Of a stretch of DNA of 64,000 nucleotides, positions 11,700 to 22,333 are shown one piece after another. A model generated the notes under the pieces. That model saw nothing but the letters and a program-made list of their open reading frames with translations. It made no database searches and was not told the DNA's origin. The position numbers and the translations under genes are program-made. The stretch comes from Rhodocollybia butyracea (lineage: Eukaryota > Basidiomycota > Agaricomycetes > Agaricales > Omphalotaceae), in NCBI GenBank assembly GCA_015501585.1, contig JADNRY010000012.1:496001-560000 (forward strand), written 5' to 3'. Position 1 is the stretch's first letter, and the number at the start of each line of letters is the position of its first letter.

Positions 11700-13090
11700 C
11701 CTACTCTGTACAATACATCCCAAGAAGTGCGACAAGTTTTGCATGAGTCGGCCCATTCAACACCTTTGTGAATATATCTGCCACTTCTCTCTGGACCTAA
11801 TCCTCGTCACCTTCACCTCACCACTCGCCACCTTCTCTCTCACATAGTGATGACATATCTTGATATGCTTCAACAGCACATGTCTGTTGGCATTCTCGGT
11901 GAGGCATACTGAGCCAAAATTGTTGCCCCGCATGTTGATCAGGCCTTGCTGTTCAAGGTTGACCTCAGATAGGAAAGACTTCAGCCATATATATTGCCTG
12001 CTGAGTAGCCTGAGACAGCGCAATGTACTCTGCCTTGGTCATCAACAGCACAACTGTCACTTGCTGCTTTGTGTTGTGATAGGCTCCTGAGGGTAAACAG
12101 ACAGCAACGAGTGTATTTCCGGTTGTCCTCTCCATGACGGTCAGAAGAGAGAGACAAACGGATTCAGAAGCATCCGCTGACTACAGTTTTGTACCTACAT
12201 AAGATTATGAGCTTGGAATGACAAATCCCAAATCCAACATGCCCCCACAAGCAAAGTAATCTGTAACAATCATAACACAGTAAGCCTTCAAAAGAGTGAA
12301 TCATGACATTCTCGTAGTTAGTGACTCAAAACAGTCTCAATAAGTTGTAGGCGTCCTCATAATCGGTCCTCGGCAACTCAGTCAGTTCCAGGCATCCTCA
12401 TACTTGACCCTCGGCAACTCAAATCAATCCTCAGTTGAGCAGTAGACATTCTCGTAGTCAACAACTTGAATCAAGGTAAATCCAGGAGTAGTAGGCGTTC
12501 TTGTAGCCAACAACTTGAATAGGGGTGTCCAATCATCAATGGACCTCGAAGGTATTTATAATGGTCTCCACAGACCAACGACGGTATCACAAGAATGTTG
12601 GCATCCAGAAAATACGGCTGGATAATATTCAAGTGACAAGCAAGCAACGAGCATGATAGGAGCCTCATTGAGCAGAATAGGGGCTTCATCAAGCGCCCTT
12701 TGGCAGTGGTGTATTGTATACTAGCCCACCAGACAGCTAGGATCTGTTTGTGTTGTGATAGGCTCCTGAGGGTAAACAGACAGCAACAAGTGTATTTCCG
12801 GTTGTCCTCTCCATGACAGTCAGAAGAGAGAGACAAACGGATGCAGAAGCATCCGCTGACTACAGTTTTGTACCTACATAAGATTACGAGCTTGGAATGA
12901 CAAATCCCAAATCCAACACTTTGAACTCCAGGATACTGGTCCACCTGCCATAAAGAAGACATACCCTGACGTCAACCTTGACATGTTGTGACAACTACTG
13001 TGGTCTGAGTTGACATATTCATCTGGTTTGAGGCCTTTTCCTGGCTCATCCTCTGGTGGGCATTCATATACAATGTTGTAGTTAAAGATG
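11700..13090 (-). pseudogene. copia-4 RNase H fragment, interrupted
   Basis: The minus strand encodes the end of a copia RNase H. TSGYVFFMAGGPVSWSSK lies at about 12919-13000, and after an 847-bp insertion it resumes with TKAEYIALSQATQQAI (about 12000-12071) and reaches VADIFTKVLNGPTHAKLV next to the LTR. Reading across the insertion point with one CTTTG copy removed keeps the family motifs contiguous, so the fragment predates the insertion. Small frameshifts are present near 12000 and 11780. Everything upstream of the RNase H is missing beyond 13090, where a MITE fragment begins. Confidence 0.75.
12072..12918 (-). mobile_element. Miniature LTR element (TRIM-like) with 168-bp LTRs
   Basis: Two 168-bp direct repeats, 12072-12239 and 12751-12918, begin TGTTGTGATAGG and end AATCCAACA on the plus strand and differ at about four positions. 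A 5-bp target duplication CTTTG flanks the element (12067-12071 and 12919-12923). The 511-bp interior has no significant ORF but contains several degenerate repeats of a CCTCGGCAACTCA-like unit. On the minus strand a G-rich tract (TTGTGGGGGCA) directly precedes one LTR, as a polypurine tract should, which gives the orientation. It is non-autonomous. I could not identify the primer-binding site. Confidence 0.85.
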
Positions 13091-13235
13091 GACACAAGTC
13101 CAGTTCTTACACAGGTACTTGCAAGTATCTGACTCGCAAGTCAAAATACTTGTTTCCCACAAGTCATTAACAAGTCACAAGTCAAGGTTTTGAAAATTCA
13201 CAAGTACTTGCAAGTACTTGTGACTCTGACAAGGT
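13083..13235 (+). mobile_element. Truncated hAT-type MITE fragment
   Basis: It starts with the family end TAAAGATGGACACAAGTCC and continues with the repeated CAAGTACTTG motifs seen in full copies (best match 23042-23230). It breaks off at about 13235, so only the left quarter remains. Confidence 0.7.
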
Positions 13236-13939
13236 CATGCAACCTAGGCCAGAACGGAAGCAGAGCCAATGTAGGGCCAAAAGGCAAGATCAGAATTGTG
13301 GGAAGAATATCCAGAGTAGGCTACAAGGCCAAGGAAAAGGTGGGACTTTGGTGAAGCTATTAGCAATGCCCCCATCACACCACCAAGGTTGTCCCAGAAG
13401 GAAAGGAAGTAAATGTGATAAATCGCCAAGATCGGACCAATGTATAGGTGTGAGAATAGTCTGAGGTATGTCTGAGGTAGGAACCGAGCTGAGTCGACTG
13501 ATACGTATCAGACAGAACAGTGAGAATAAGGAACAAAGAAGGGATTAGGGGTCTCAGTCAGTTGAATCCAAGTTTGAGAGACATTCTGAGTTCTAGAGGG
13601 TTGTTTTCTTGGAGGCATTGTTTAGAAAAAACAGGTTTGTCAGATACAGTGTTAATGAGTACAAGTTCAAATATACTGTTAAGATTGTGCAAGACCAAAG
13701 GTATCCAATTGGGTCCCAAAAGGTATAGATTGATGAAGTAGGTCTTGGACTGATATTGGAGATCAAAGATGAAGTGGGACATGTGGTATAGCTATTAGCT
13801 AGACCCTTGTCACACCAAGTAGTCCTGAGATAAAGTTCAAGAGACCAAGATAGATTCAGCCACTGTAATGGCCGACAAGTAAGAAGGAAGATGGATAGAC
13901 TAAGATGGTAATTGGTCTAGTTTGTACTGGTCTTTGAAA
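13236..13939 (-). repeat. Ty3/gypsy 5' region fragment
   Basis: Positions 13545-13930 match 60885-61200. They share the gypsy gag start region (minus strand, KQCLQENNPLE-type sequence out of frame) and the leader upstream of it. 13350-13410 carries a further weak repeat of the same leader. No functional gene remains. 13236-13345 is unassigned. Confidence 0.6.
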
Positions 13940-14425
13940 TATGTTACAAAACAACTGTAACAGCTAATGAACAATACCACACTAAAACAGACTATCAAAT
14001 TTAGGAGCAAGGTTGAGTTGTCAGAGATTCCTCTGGGATAACAATAAGATTGGATTAAGCTAGCTAACACAAACTCCAGTACTGAGTATAAGGCTAGTGT
14101 AGTGACTATATCAATTAAGCTCTGCGGACAGAGCTAGCTCAACTAAGTCAAAGTGTGAACATGTGTGTGTGTGTGTGTGTAGTGGGGATGCGAACAAACG
14201 AAGTAAGAATACTCCCAGGCAAACTCTGGCTCTGGCTAGTTGTCAAACTACGATGCTTTGAAACACTCCTGGGCAAACTCTGGCACCAGCTAGTGAATCG
14301 CCATAAAGTCCCTAACCAAACTCTGGGTCAAGCTACTAAACTGAAGGTAATACCAAATTACCAGGAACTCATACCACACTCTTAATGGCTCACTAACTTT
14401 TCAGCTAGCTAAGGAACCCTCACTC
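13940..14425 (+). repeat. Repeat family B, first half
   Basis: The sequence resembles 21590-22030: shared GGCAAACTCTGGCA and AACTCTGGGYCAAGCTA blocks and the terminal CTCACTC. It is cut at 14425 by a MITE. Its second half is now at 19700-19944 in inverted orientation. A (GT)n run of about 20 bp sits at 14161-14181. The family is probably an LTR or leader of a retroelement, but no coding part is linked to it here. Confidence 0.6.
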
Positions 14426-15097
14426 TAAAGATGTCCACGAGTCCGAGTTATCCGCAGGTACTCGCAGGTATGACCGTGAGAATACTCGCAGGTATGTCTA
14501 CCTGCGGATCCAGGTATCCATTTCCCACGGATCTGTACGGGTCACAGGTATTGATCCAAGCAAATTTGTGCTACCTGCGGGTACCTGCAAGTATTTGTGG
14601 GGAGGGCAAGAATAAATTTTTTTCACTCAAATAACGGCTGGAATATGCTCTCCACTATGCACTAGACCTTGTCTGAGCAGCTCATCTGTCCACCTAGGAT
14701 GTAGCAAGTTACAAGTGGCTATATGCACTGTTGTACACTATACAATCATGATGAATATAGTCCCTCTTCAACTTCAGTGACTTGTATCACTCAAGGACCA
14801 CTGTTCTCTACCCACATTGTGCTCTATTCTACATACTAAGCACCTACTAAGTGTCTCACACTCATACCTTGCATGTAGTAGCCATTTCACTATTATTGTA
14901 TGTACTAAATACTTGCAGGTACTCACAAGTTACTTGTGAGTACCTGTGTTCACTGGGATCTGCAAGTACCCGCAAGTACCTGTGTTAAAATACCTGCGGA
15001 TCCCGGTATCCGTTTCCCACGGGTAGCCCCTTGAGGCCCACAGGTACCTGCGCAACGGATCTGGGTTTACCTGGATCTGGACTCGTGGACATCTTTA
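14426..15097 (+). mobile_element. hAT-type MITE copy 1 (672 bp), inversion breakpoint
   Basis: Ends are TAAAGATGTCCACGAGTCC and its inverse at 15079-15097. The interior is dense in short (G/A)CAGGTAC-like units and has no ORF. The left flank is CCTCACTC (14418-14425) and the right flank TAGGGGGG (15098-15105), so its own flanks do not match. Each instead matches a flank of the inverted copy at 19945-20616. The 8-bp duplications suggest mobilisation by a hAT transposase. Confidence 0.85.
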
Positions 15098-15271
15098 TAG
15101 GGGGGGTGTGCAAACGAGGGCGGAAACAATCCCTTTATTCTAAGTACGGTAGCTAATATATATAGGTTAATCAATAACAAATACGGTAAAGTACGGGGCA
15201 GCAGGTAACATGACTGGGGGGCAGCTGAGACCCGAAACAACAACCGTCAGACCGGCGGTCCACCTTCAACA
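15098..15271 (-). repeat. LTR-A, first part (5' LTR split by MITE and inversion)
   Basis: On the minus strand it begins TGTTGAAGGTGGACCGCCGG at 15271, matching the 3' LTR start at 21508. It stops at the MITE boundary. The remainder of the same LTR is at 20617-20679, across the inverted interval. Confidence 0.75.
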
Positions 15272-18158
15272 TGTTTTCACTACCTAATTGGGAAATGCCA
15301 AGACTGAACACACAAACTGTTTACACTCTTTCCCTAAGGACAATAACTTGTAGTAGATATCCAGATCTCTTCTCTATACACAGGATAGGTTGCTCACCAC
15401 AAATGAAGCCAATCCTGTGGTGGGAAGGGGCTGGATTGCAAAATATTTTTTGGATGACCTTTGATTGCAGTGGATGAGGCCAAAGCTGTATGTCCATAAA
15501 AGGAAATCAATGAAAAGTGTTGAGTCTAAAGATTGCTTGATATAACATGCAGATTGGCATGGATAAGGGTGATCCTTTTCATCCCCTGATGCCCTAATAT
15601 GTTCTCTACACTTTCTGAGTCTCAGATATATTTAGATGGCCCCTGGGAGATCAGTCTTCATTGATCTTTAAACTTTCCCATCAAAAACCCTTATTTTTTC
15701 GAAATTAGAGGATAAGTATCAGGGTATCCAGGGCAGGGTGGTCCACAGGCTTCTAGGACATTGTCCCATGGTATGATAGGTACATTAAGAAGACTCAGGA
15801 GTAGCTTATACTGCGCTGGGAGAGTGGGTAATAAGTGATATGTGTCTAATTATGCATAAATTTCGCTTTTTTGCCCATCAAATCATTAATAAGGGAAGCT
15901 GTAGGCAAGGGATGGTGGAGAAACTTGAGCAGTAGTGTACCAGGACATGATAGAGCACATCCATAACAAAGTATTCCCAGTATCTGAGGTTCAAGATGTG
16001 ATGATAAGTTTGACACAACTATCAAACACTTAGGAACCCAGGACTACTGGTACATCAAGGTAAGAGAAGGGGATGTCAAGAAAAGGTTCTAGTATCAATA
16101 TATATGATACTAGCATGCTATATGCCAAGCTAGACAGTTTTCTATGGCCTACAGCTGCCAATATTAATGATTTGATAGGCAAAAAAGCGAAATTTATGCA
16201 TAATTAGACACATATCACTTATTACTCACTCTCCCAGCACAGTATAAGCTACTCCTGAGTCTTCTTAATGTACCTATCATACCAGGGGACAATGTCCTAG
16301 AAGCCTGTGGCCCACCCTGCCCTGGATACCCACTTTTGACCTTGAGTAGAAATGTGATATGAGCGTTTAAGTGTTTAGATAATATTTCCCACAGTCTGGT
16401 GGTCGTGTTTGGACGTCTGGTTACTCGTACCGTCTGCTCATACCGTCGCGCAATACCTCTGTATTTATGGTGTTCTCCGTGTTTATTTCTCTCTATATTA
16501 TTTTAATATCTCTACTAATAATGGCTCTGTGCAAGTACCTCATTCCACCTCCCATCCCCATGGCAACCCTGAATCATCTCCAACGGTTCATGCCTATGAA
16601 TGTTCACCATAGTGCATATGGATCTCAAATATTCTTGTTTGCAGCCTTGCCATTACCACAGAGCAATATTCTGTCGTTACCACCACCAAAACCACTTCAA
16701 GTCTCTCCAGTTGAATTGACAATGAGCACAAGTTCAGAAACTGTTCCGTCTCAACATCCTCCTGATGTCCCTGTTGCTATCGTTGCTATCTCTGGCTCAT
16801 ATGCATACAACTGTATGTCATCTAAGTGGACCTTTGAATGGATGAATATGAAGGAATTTCAGAGTGGCAGCTATCAGAAGAACAATGGCATACAATAGAG
16901 TTCTTGAAGAATTGGTCAATGTGGGATGGAGATGTATACAACAAAACAGTATATTTTGTCTGTTCACATCATGGGTCTGGAGCAACCAACTATACAAAGA
17001 CAGAGGTCGAGTTTGTCAATGAGCCTGCCGTTAAACGTCCATTCTTGCATTTGCTGTCATTGACACACTCTTTATCTTCCCATTCATCATCCTTGTGGAC
17101 TGCTCTCACCTCACATCCATCCATGCCACATAAATCATTCACGTGTCCATTGTCAGCATCATCTCAGGTATTGTCACAGCCTCAGCTTAAAGAGGATTGG
17201 CCTCGCAGACTATACACTTATGAAATGGCTGCTGGATTCCAGTTAATGGCGACTGAGGAACTCAAGACCAAGTTCAATTCCCTTAGCTCTTGTTTTGCAA
17301 ACATCTTTGGTTTCCGGCTCACTGATTTGATGGCTGAAGCTTTCATGGCCCACAAAGCCCTCTGGAACTCACTTAGCCAGGTGGAGCAGGCCAATGGTAT
17401 TTGCAAGTTGGGCCCTAATTGCACTGGATTATGGTCAGAGTATCTGAATGCGCTTGGATATGAGGCTTAAGCTCTTCAGACATTCATTCCTTTACATTGT
17501 TTTGTACATCTTTTGTGTTCGTACTGTAGATTTGTATCATTTTTTGTATTCTGTCTCAGCATTATTGTAGCTTTCATGAATACTTGTTAATGGCAATAAC
17601 CATTGGCGCTTAATCATGATAAGATTAGCCGTTGAAAACTTTAGCTAAAATTTTTGAATCATGTTTTTGTATCACATTTTGACTGAAGGTGCGCAAGTCT
17701 GGATACCCTGATACTTATCCTCTAATTTCGAAAAAATAAGGGTTTTTGATGGGAAAGTTTAAAGATCAATGAAGACTGATCTCCCAGGGGCCATCTAAAT
17801 ATATCTGAGACTCAGAAAGTGTAGAGAACATATTAGGGCATCAGGGGATGAAAAGGATCACCCTTATCCATGCCAATCTGCATGTTATATCAAGCAATCT
17901 TTAGACTCAACACTTTTCATTGATTTCCTTTTATGGACATACAGCTTTGGCCTCATCCACTGCAATCAAAGGTCATCCAAAAAATATTTTGCAATCCAGC
18001 CCCTTCCCACCACAGGATTGGCTTCATTTGTGGTGAGCAACCTATCCTGTGTATAGAGAAGAGATCTGGATATCTACTACAAGTTATTGTCCTTAGGGAA
18101 AGAGTGTAAACAGTTTGTGTGTTCAGTTTTGGCATTTCCCAATTAGGTAGTGAAAACA
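15272..18158. repeat. Foldback palindrome FB1 with a loop and an insertion
   Basis: The left arm (15272 to about 15912) is repeated in inverted orientation at about 16145-16331 plus 17699-18158, around a loop of about 230 bp. The right arm is split by a 1.37-kb insertion. Short AGCTTTGACCTCATCCACTG units mark the arms. The central 1.5 kb is homologous to the core of the larger palindrome at 53980-57545, so this is a repeated element, not a chance structure. The left arm is cut at the LTR-A start, while the right arm continues into GGTCATGACC-rich sequence. No transposase is encoded. Confidence 0.8.
16332..17698 (+). mobile_element. Unclassified insertion in FB1 arm, two overlapping ORFs
   Basis: The palindrome arm is interrupted here, and CTGGATACCC occurs on both sides (16322-16331 and 17699-17708), as a target duplication of 8-10 bp would. 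Inside are open frames at 16467-16898 and 16838-17470 that overlap in different frames and may be one frameshifted gene. The second contains EYEGISEWQLSEEQWHTIEF, weakly like the helical region of hAT transposases, but no catalytic motif. I do not recognise the product. A degenerate hAT-type element is a guess from the duplication length. Confidence 0.5.
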
Positions 18159-18965
18159 GCTTTGACCTCATCCACTGCAAAAGATGTGTCATTTCCCAAT
18201 GAGGTAATAAAAACAGCTTTGACCTCATTGAAATAAAATTCCCTAATATAGTAATTTTCAAAATGTCCTTGGTCATGACCCAGGTCACCCAGGTCATGAC
18301 CTAGGACAAGTAGATCATAGCCTAAGTCATCCAGGTCATGACCTAGATCAGGTTCAACTACATCAGATAAGTCAAGCACATTGTCTCTAACTGGGCATGA
18401 TCTCATTCATCTAGGTTACAACCTAGCACAGGTAGCTGTGACTTAGTGAAAGCTTATGGTAATATTGCATAAATACTTCACATATCCTCATATTTTTCTA
18501 ACAATCTTGAGTTGTTATTCTATAGTGTTTTGTCCTTTTCCATTTCTCCAGTTTCAAATATCTGAATGGTTACATGTATTTCATTCAAGTTGATTTGTCC
18601 AAAATCACTCACCACTCAGGTTGTATATCTTGCCCTGAGTCATCTCAATCCCCATAATGCTGTGTCCCAATCTCTCCCCAGGCACTCTCCAACTCCCATT
18701 GGTCATCACCTGCCCTTTCAGCTCACATTCTACCCCAAAAGGTCATGTTCTGCCCTGTCTGGTGTGTCTCAACCCATCCCAGAGTATCTAAAAAAATCAT
18801 CCCAGGTCATGACCTAACCCATCCAGGTCATGACCTAACCCACCCAGGTCATGACCTAACCCACCCAGGTCATGACCTAACCCACCCAGGTCATGACCTA
18901 GGCCCCAAGTCATGACCTACCCCCAGGACATGCCCAGGATTCTGCTTCAAATTAGTCAGGTCAAT
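18159..18965. repeat. GGTCATGACC-rich palindromic tandem repeats
   Basis: Two clusters (18266-18410 and 18798-18925) carry the self-complementary decamer GGTCATGACC, usually followed by TA and spaced 17-19 bp in the second cluster. The first cluster is the outward continuation of the FB1 right arm, matching 56860-57010. Between them, 18430-18790 has no gene I recognise. Confidence 0.75.
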
Positions 18966-19699
18966 ACAAAATTGTCATCTAAGTAGAAGGAAATATTGGT
19001 TGCCTGAAGTGCAACAGTCTGGAACAAAGCGGAGATACCATCCAACAGAGTTGACTAGCAAATTTGACTAAGACTTGGTACCGTGTTGCTGAAGATAACC
19101 CGAATATTATAAATTGCATGCCAAGACTAGCACAGACTGTAGGGGAGACTTACTGGTATATGGAAGTGCACCACCTCCCAAGAGATTGTAGAACATCGGC
19201 CGAAGGTACTCTAGAAAGAAATACACTTATAGATACTAGGCTAGCTGACTCAACTTATATGATAGTAGTGTCGTTAGAAAGCTAGCACACTAGGCTAACA
19301 GTTCCAAACACTTCCCTTTAACAGAGAAGTACTATGGACTAGCCAACACCACTTTAACATCCTAAGATGGAGGAAAAGCAAGTACACAAGGTATGACCAC
19401 CACTGCCTGAAAGATGAACCTGCGGACCACGGGGCAGATTGCCATCTGGAACCAAAGGACTTTAACCATTTTAATATATATGAGTTACTACTTGATTTGG
19501 ACAGTTTTACCATATCCTATATACCCTTTATGGCAACAAATTTCCTTCAAGTCCTAGCCCTCTCTCTGTCTCTCTCTCTCAGTTTCTCTCAAAATCTCAG
19601 GCTGTATGTTTTGTATCTTTTTATATTAAACTCTTTCTCCTCTCTATAAAAGCTTAGGGTATTTACCTAGAGATACAAGTTACCCGCCACCTCCAAAGT
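18966..19699. other. No recognisable gene; TC-rich tract
   Basis: Only short open frames are present. A (TC)n tract is at 19558-19582. The segment from about 19600 may be the distal end of repeat family B in inverted orientation, but similarity to 22090-22330 is weak. Confidence 0.4.
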
Positions 19700-19944
19700 A
19701 CAAGATTGGTAGTTGTTGTTTCGATTAGAAGTTATTTGCCCTGCATTATAAGTTAGAGAGTGCTGGCCCCTTAACTTGTGACATCTAGCCACTTTAATAG
19801 AGGATCAATACTTTGCCACTGAACCTTGTGCCCTCTTGAGTTTCTGGTTAGGACTTTAAGTGTGTAATTATAACCAAGTTAAATCTAGTTGCTTCCTTAG
19901 AGGGGACGGTTTCTAGTAAGGGATTATTTGTCTCCAGAGTGAGG
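19700..19944 (-). repeat. Repeat family B, second half, inverted
   Basis: On the minus strand it reads CTCACTCTGGAG.CAAATAATCC, the continuation that follows CTCACTC in the unbroken copy at 22030-22080. It is the missing half of 13940-14425 and lies next to the second MITE in the orientation expected after an inversion. Confidence 0.7.
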
Positions 19945-20616
19945 TAAAGATGTCCATGAGTCCAGATCCAGGTAAACCCGGATCCGTTGCGCAGGTACCT
20001 GTGGGCCTCAAGGGGCTACCCGTGGGAAACGGATACCGGGATCCGCAGGTATTTTAACACAGGTACTTGCGGGTACTTGCAGATCCCAGTGAACACAGGT
20101 ACTCACAAGTAACTTGTGAGTACCTGCAAGTATTTAGTACATACAATAATAGTGAAATGGCTACTACATGCAAGGTATGAGTGTGAGACACTTAGTAGGT
20201 GCTTAGTATGTAGAATAGAGCACAATGTGGGTAGAGAACAGTGGTCCTTGAGTGATACAAGTCACTGAAGTTGAAGAGGGACTATATTCATCATGATTGT
20301 ATAGTGTACAACAGTGCATATAGCCACTTGTAACTTGCTACATCCTAGGTGGACAGATGAGCTGCTCAGACAAGGTCTAGTGCATAGTGGAGAGCATATT
20401 CCAGCCGTTATTTGAGTGAAAAAAATTTATTCTTGCCCTCCCCACAAATACTTGCAGGTACCCGCAGGTAGCACAAATTTGCTTGGATCAATACCTGTGA
20501 CCCGTACAGATCCGTGGGAAATGGATACCTGGATCCGCAGGTAGACATACCTGCGAGTATTCTCGCGGTCATACCTGTGAGTACCTGTGGATAACTTGGA
20601 CTCATGGACATCTTTA
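19945..20616 (-). mobile_element. hAT-type MITE copy 2 (672 bp), inversion breakpoint
   Basis: This is an inverted copy of 14426-15097, with the same length and few differences. Its left flank GAGTGAGG (19937-19944) is the exact complement of the left flank of copy 1. Its right flank CTCCCCTA (20617-20624) matches the complement of the right flank of copy 1 at 7 of 8 bases. Confidence 0.85.
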
Positions 20617-21565
20617 CTCCCCTAAAATCCCGCTGATAAGGTTGTCACCTTCTATTGGGATCAAAGCCTATCGCTCACAGGTTATGGGCCCCACCCTGGC
20701 CTTGCCAGCTGCTGCATATTGATTGCTGCTGTCTCTGAGGAGACCTGACACTTCCTGGGACCTGCAGGAAGCCGCTTGCTGTATTAACTGTCTCTGAGGA
20801 GACCCGAGTCATCCAGACCATTTGCTGTATCACCCATCCAATCCGCCACTGTCCTTGCTGTGTCTGACTCCCATCATAACTGCACCCTTGTGTTGTCATT
20901 GCCATTGCACATGTACCCCTGCCATCCTGCTACTGCATCTGTTGTGCCTGAATCCTCTTATTGCCACCGCCGCACTGTTGTGCCCAAACCCAACTCTTCC
21001 TGTGGGAAGCTGTTTGCCATGTTATATCCCTGCGAGGATACTGACTCTTCCCAGTGTGGGAAGCCAACTGCCTGTGTTACTGACTCTTCCTGTGGGAAGC
21101 CGACTGCCATGTTACCGACCCTTCCTGTGGGAAGCCAATTGGTTGTTTACTGACTCTTCTCGAGGGAAGCTGTTTATTGCCACACCGTTACCGACTCCTG
21201 TGGGAGTTTCGCCAAAATGCCAGATACTCGCCAGGACTCAAATGACATTATGTTGAACTTGGATAATCAGTCTGAGGACTTGTTTGGGGATTGGAAGAAG
21301 AAGTTGTTGCTGTGTGTTGAGAGAGAGAGTTTTGGTTATTGGAGATGTTGAAGATATTGGTGTTGATGTCTGTTGCCACCCCCCACCTGGTTCTTGAAGT
21401 CGTGGGAGCCTTTTTGTATGTTCTCTCTCATTTATTTATCTTGGACTGTTTCTGTTTCATTGTTTATTTACTTTTGTCCTGTGTGCTTTGACCCTCACAA
21501 GTGGGAGTGTTGAAGGTGGACTGCCGGTCCGATGGTTGTTGTTTTGGGTCTCAGCTGCCCCGTTA
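20617..21565 (+). mobile_element. LTR-A element: LTR remnant, PBS, non-coding interior, 3' LTR start
   Basis: 20617-20679 is the end of the 5' LTR (..GCTCACA). The primer-binding site GGTTATGGGCCC at 20680 is complementary to the anticodon arm of initiator tRNA-Met, the half-tRNA priming mode known from Drosophila copia. The interior (20692-21507) lacks pol genes. About 20990-21190 holds several copies of a TGACTCTTCCTGTGGGAAGC unit. One 144-codon frame (20822-21256) runs through these repeats and may be a gag remnant. The tract GTGGGAG precedes the 3' LTR start TGTTGAAGG at 21508, which breaks into family B near 21565. Probably non-autonomous. Confidence 0.7.
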
Positions 21566-22333
21566 TTTGGGTATTTACATGTAGGTATGTGAAAGGTGCT
21601 ATAAAACAACCTAACAAAAACACTAACCAGACTATCGATATGTAAGGGAGTGAGGGCAGGTTGTCAGAGATTCTCCAAGGGAAAGTCTTGTAATATTGGA
21701 TGTACGCGCGCGACTGCTCCAGGTTCAAGACTGTAGCACTAACGTGGGTAACTAAGCTTAGACAACTCTTAGAACTAAGTTGAGAGAAGCCTAGTTGGGG
21801 TGTACAAGTGTACGAGGGAACCAGGTGTGTATGTCCAAATCAATTAACCAAAACCAAAACCAATACAATGAAACTAAGATTCTCCTAGGCAAACTCTGGC
21901 ACTAGCTGCTGTGACACCGTAAAGTCCTTGACCAAACTCTGGGCCAAGCTATGATATTGTGAGTGAACTTAATCACTAGGAACTTGTACCACAATCTTAG
22001 TGGCTCGTCTAACTTCGTGAAGAAGTCAACTAAGGAACTCTCACTCTGGAGCCAAATAATCCCTTACTAGAAGCCGTCCCCTCTAAGGAAGCAACTAGAT
22101 TTGAGTTGATCTGGAGTTCAAGAGAACTCTACACACTTAAATTTGATCAAGATATAAATGGGCTTTGCGAAGCGCGTTAAGTTTATTACTTTCTTAAGAT
22201 AACCAAGTCAGAAGGCGTCACGCTACTGATCCCGTAGGGATGTTCTATGGAGCACTGGTCTTAGCAGTCAGCCTACTGAGAAGTATCTTGGTCCTTGAAT
22301 GCTCCGGCTCTCTTTCTTACAAGCTTCAAGTTC
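21566..22333 (+). repeat. Repeat family B, second copy
   Basis: It is colinear with 13940-14425 and then with the complement of 19944-19700, so it shows the unbroken arrangement (CTCACTCTGGAGCC at about 22032-22045). It ends at the outer MITE. No ORF of note. Confidence 0.6.

Noticed and set aside
14161..14181. (GT)n tract as a regulatory or recombination signal
   Set aside because: A common short microsatellite. The inversion breakpoints lie in the MITEs, not here.
16409..17470. A confident hAT transposase call in FB1
   Set aside because: Only a weak helical resemblance and a TSD of ambiguous length. No DDE or dimerisation motif is visible.
18798..18925. CRISPR-like array of regularly spaced repeats
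   Set aside because: Spacers are only 7-9 bp and similar to one another, the repeat is a palindromic decamer, and the genome is eukaryotic.
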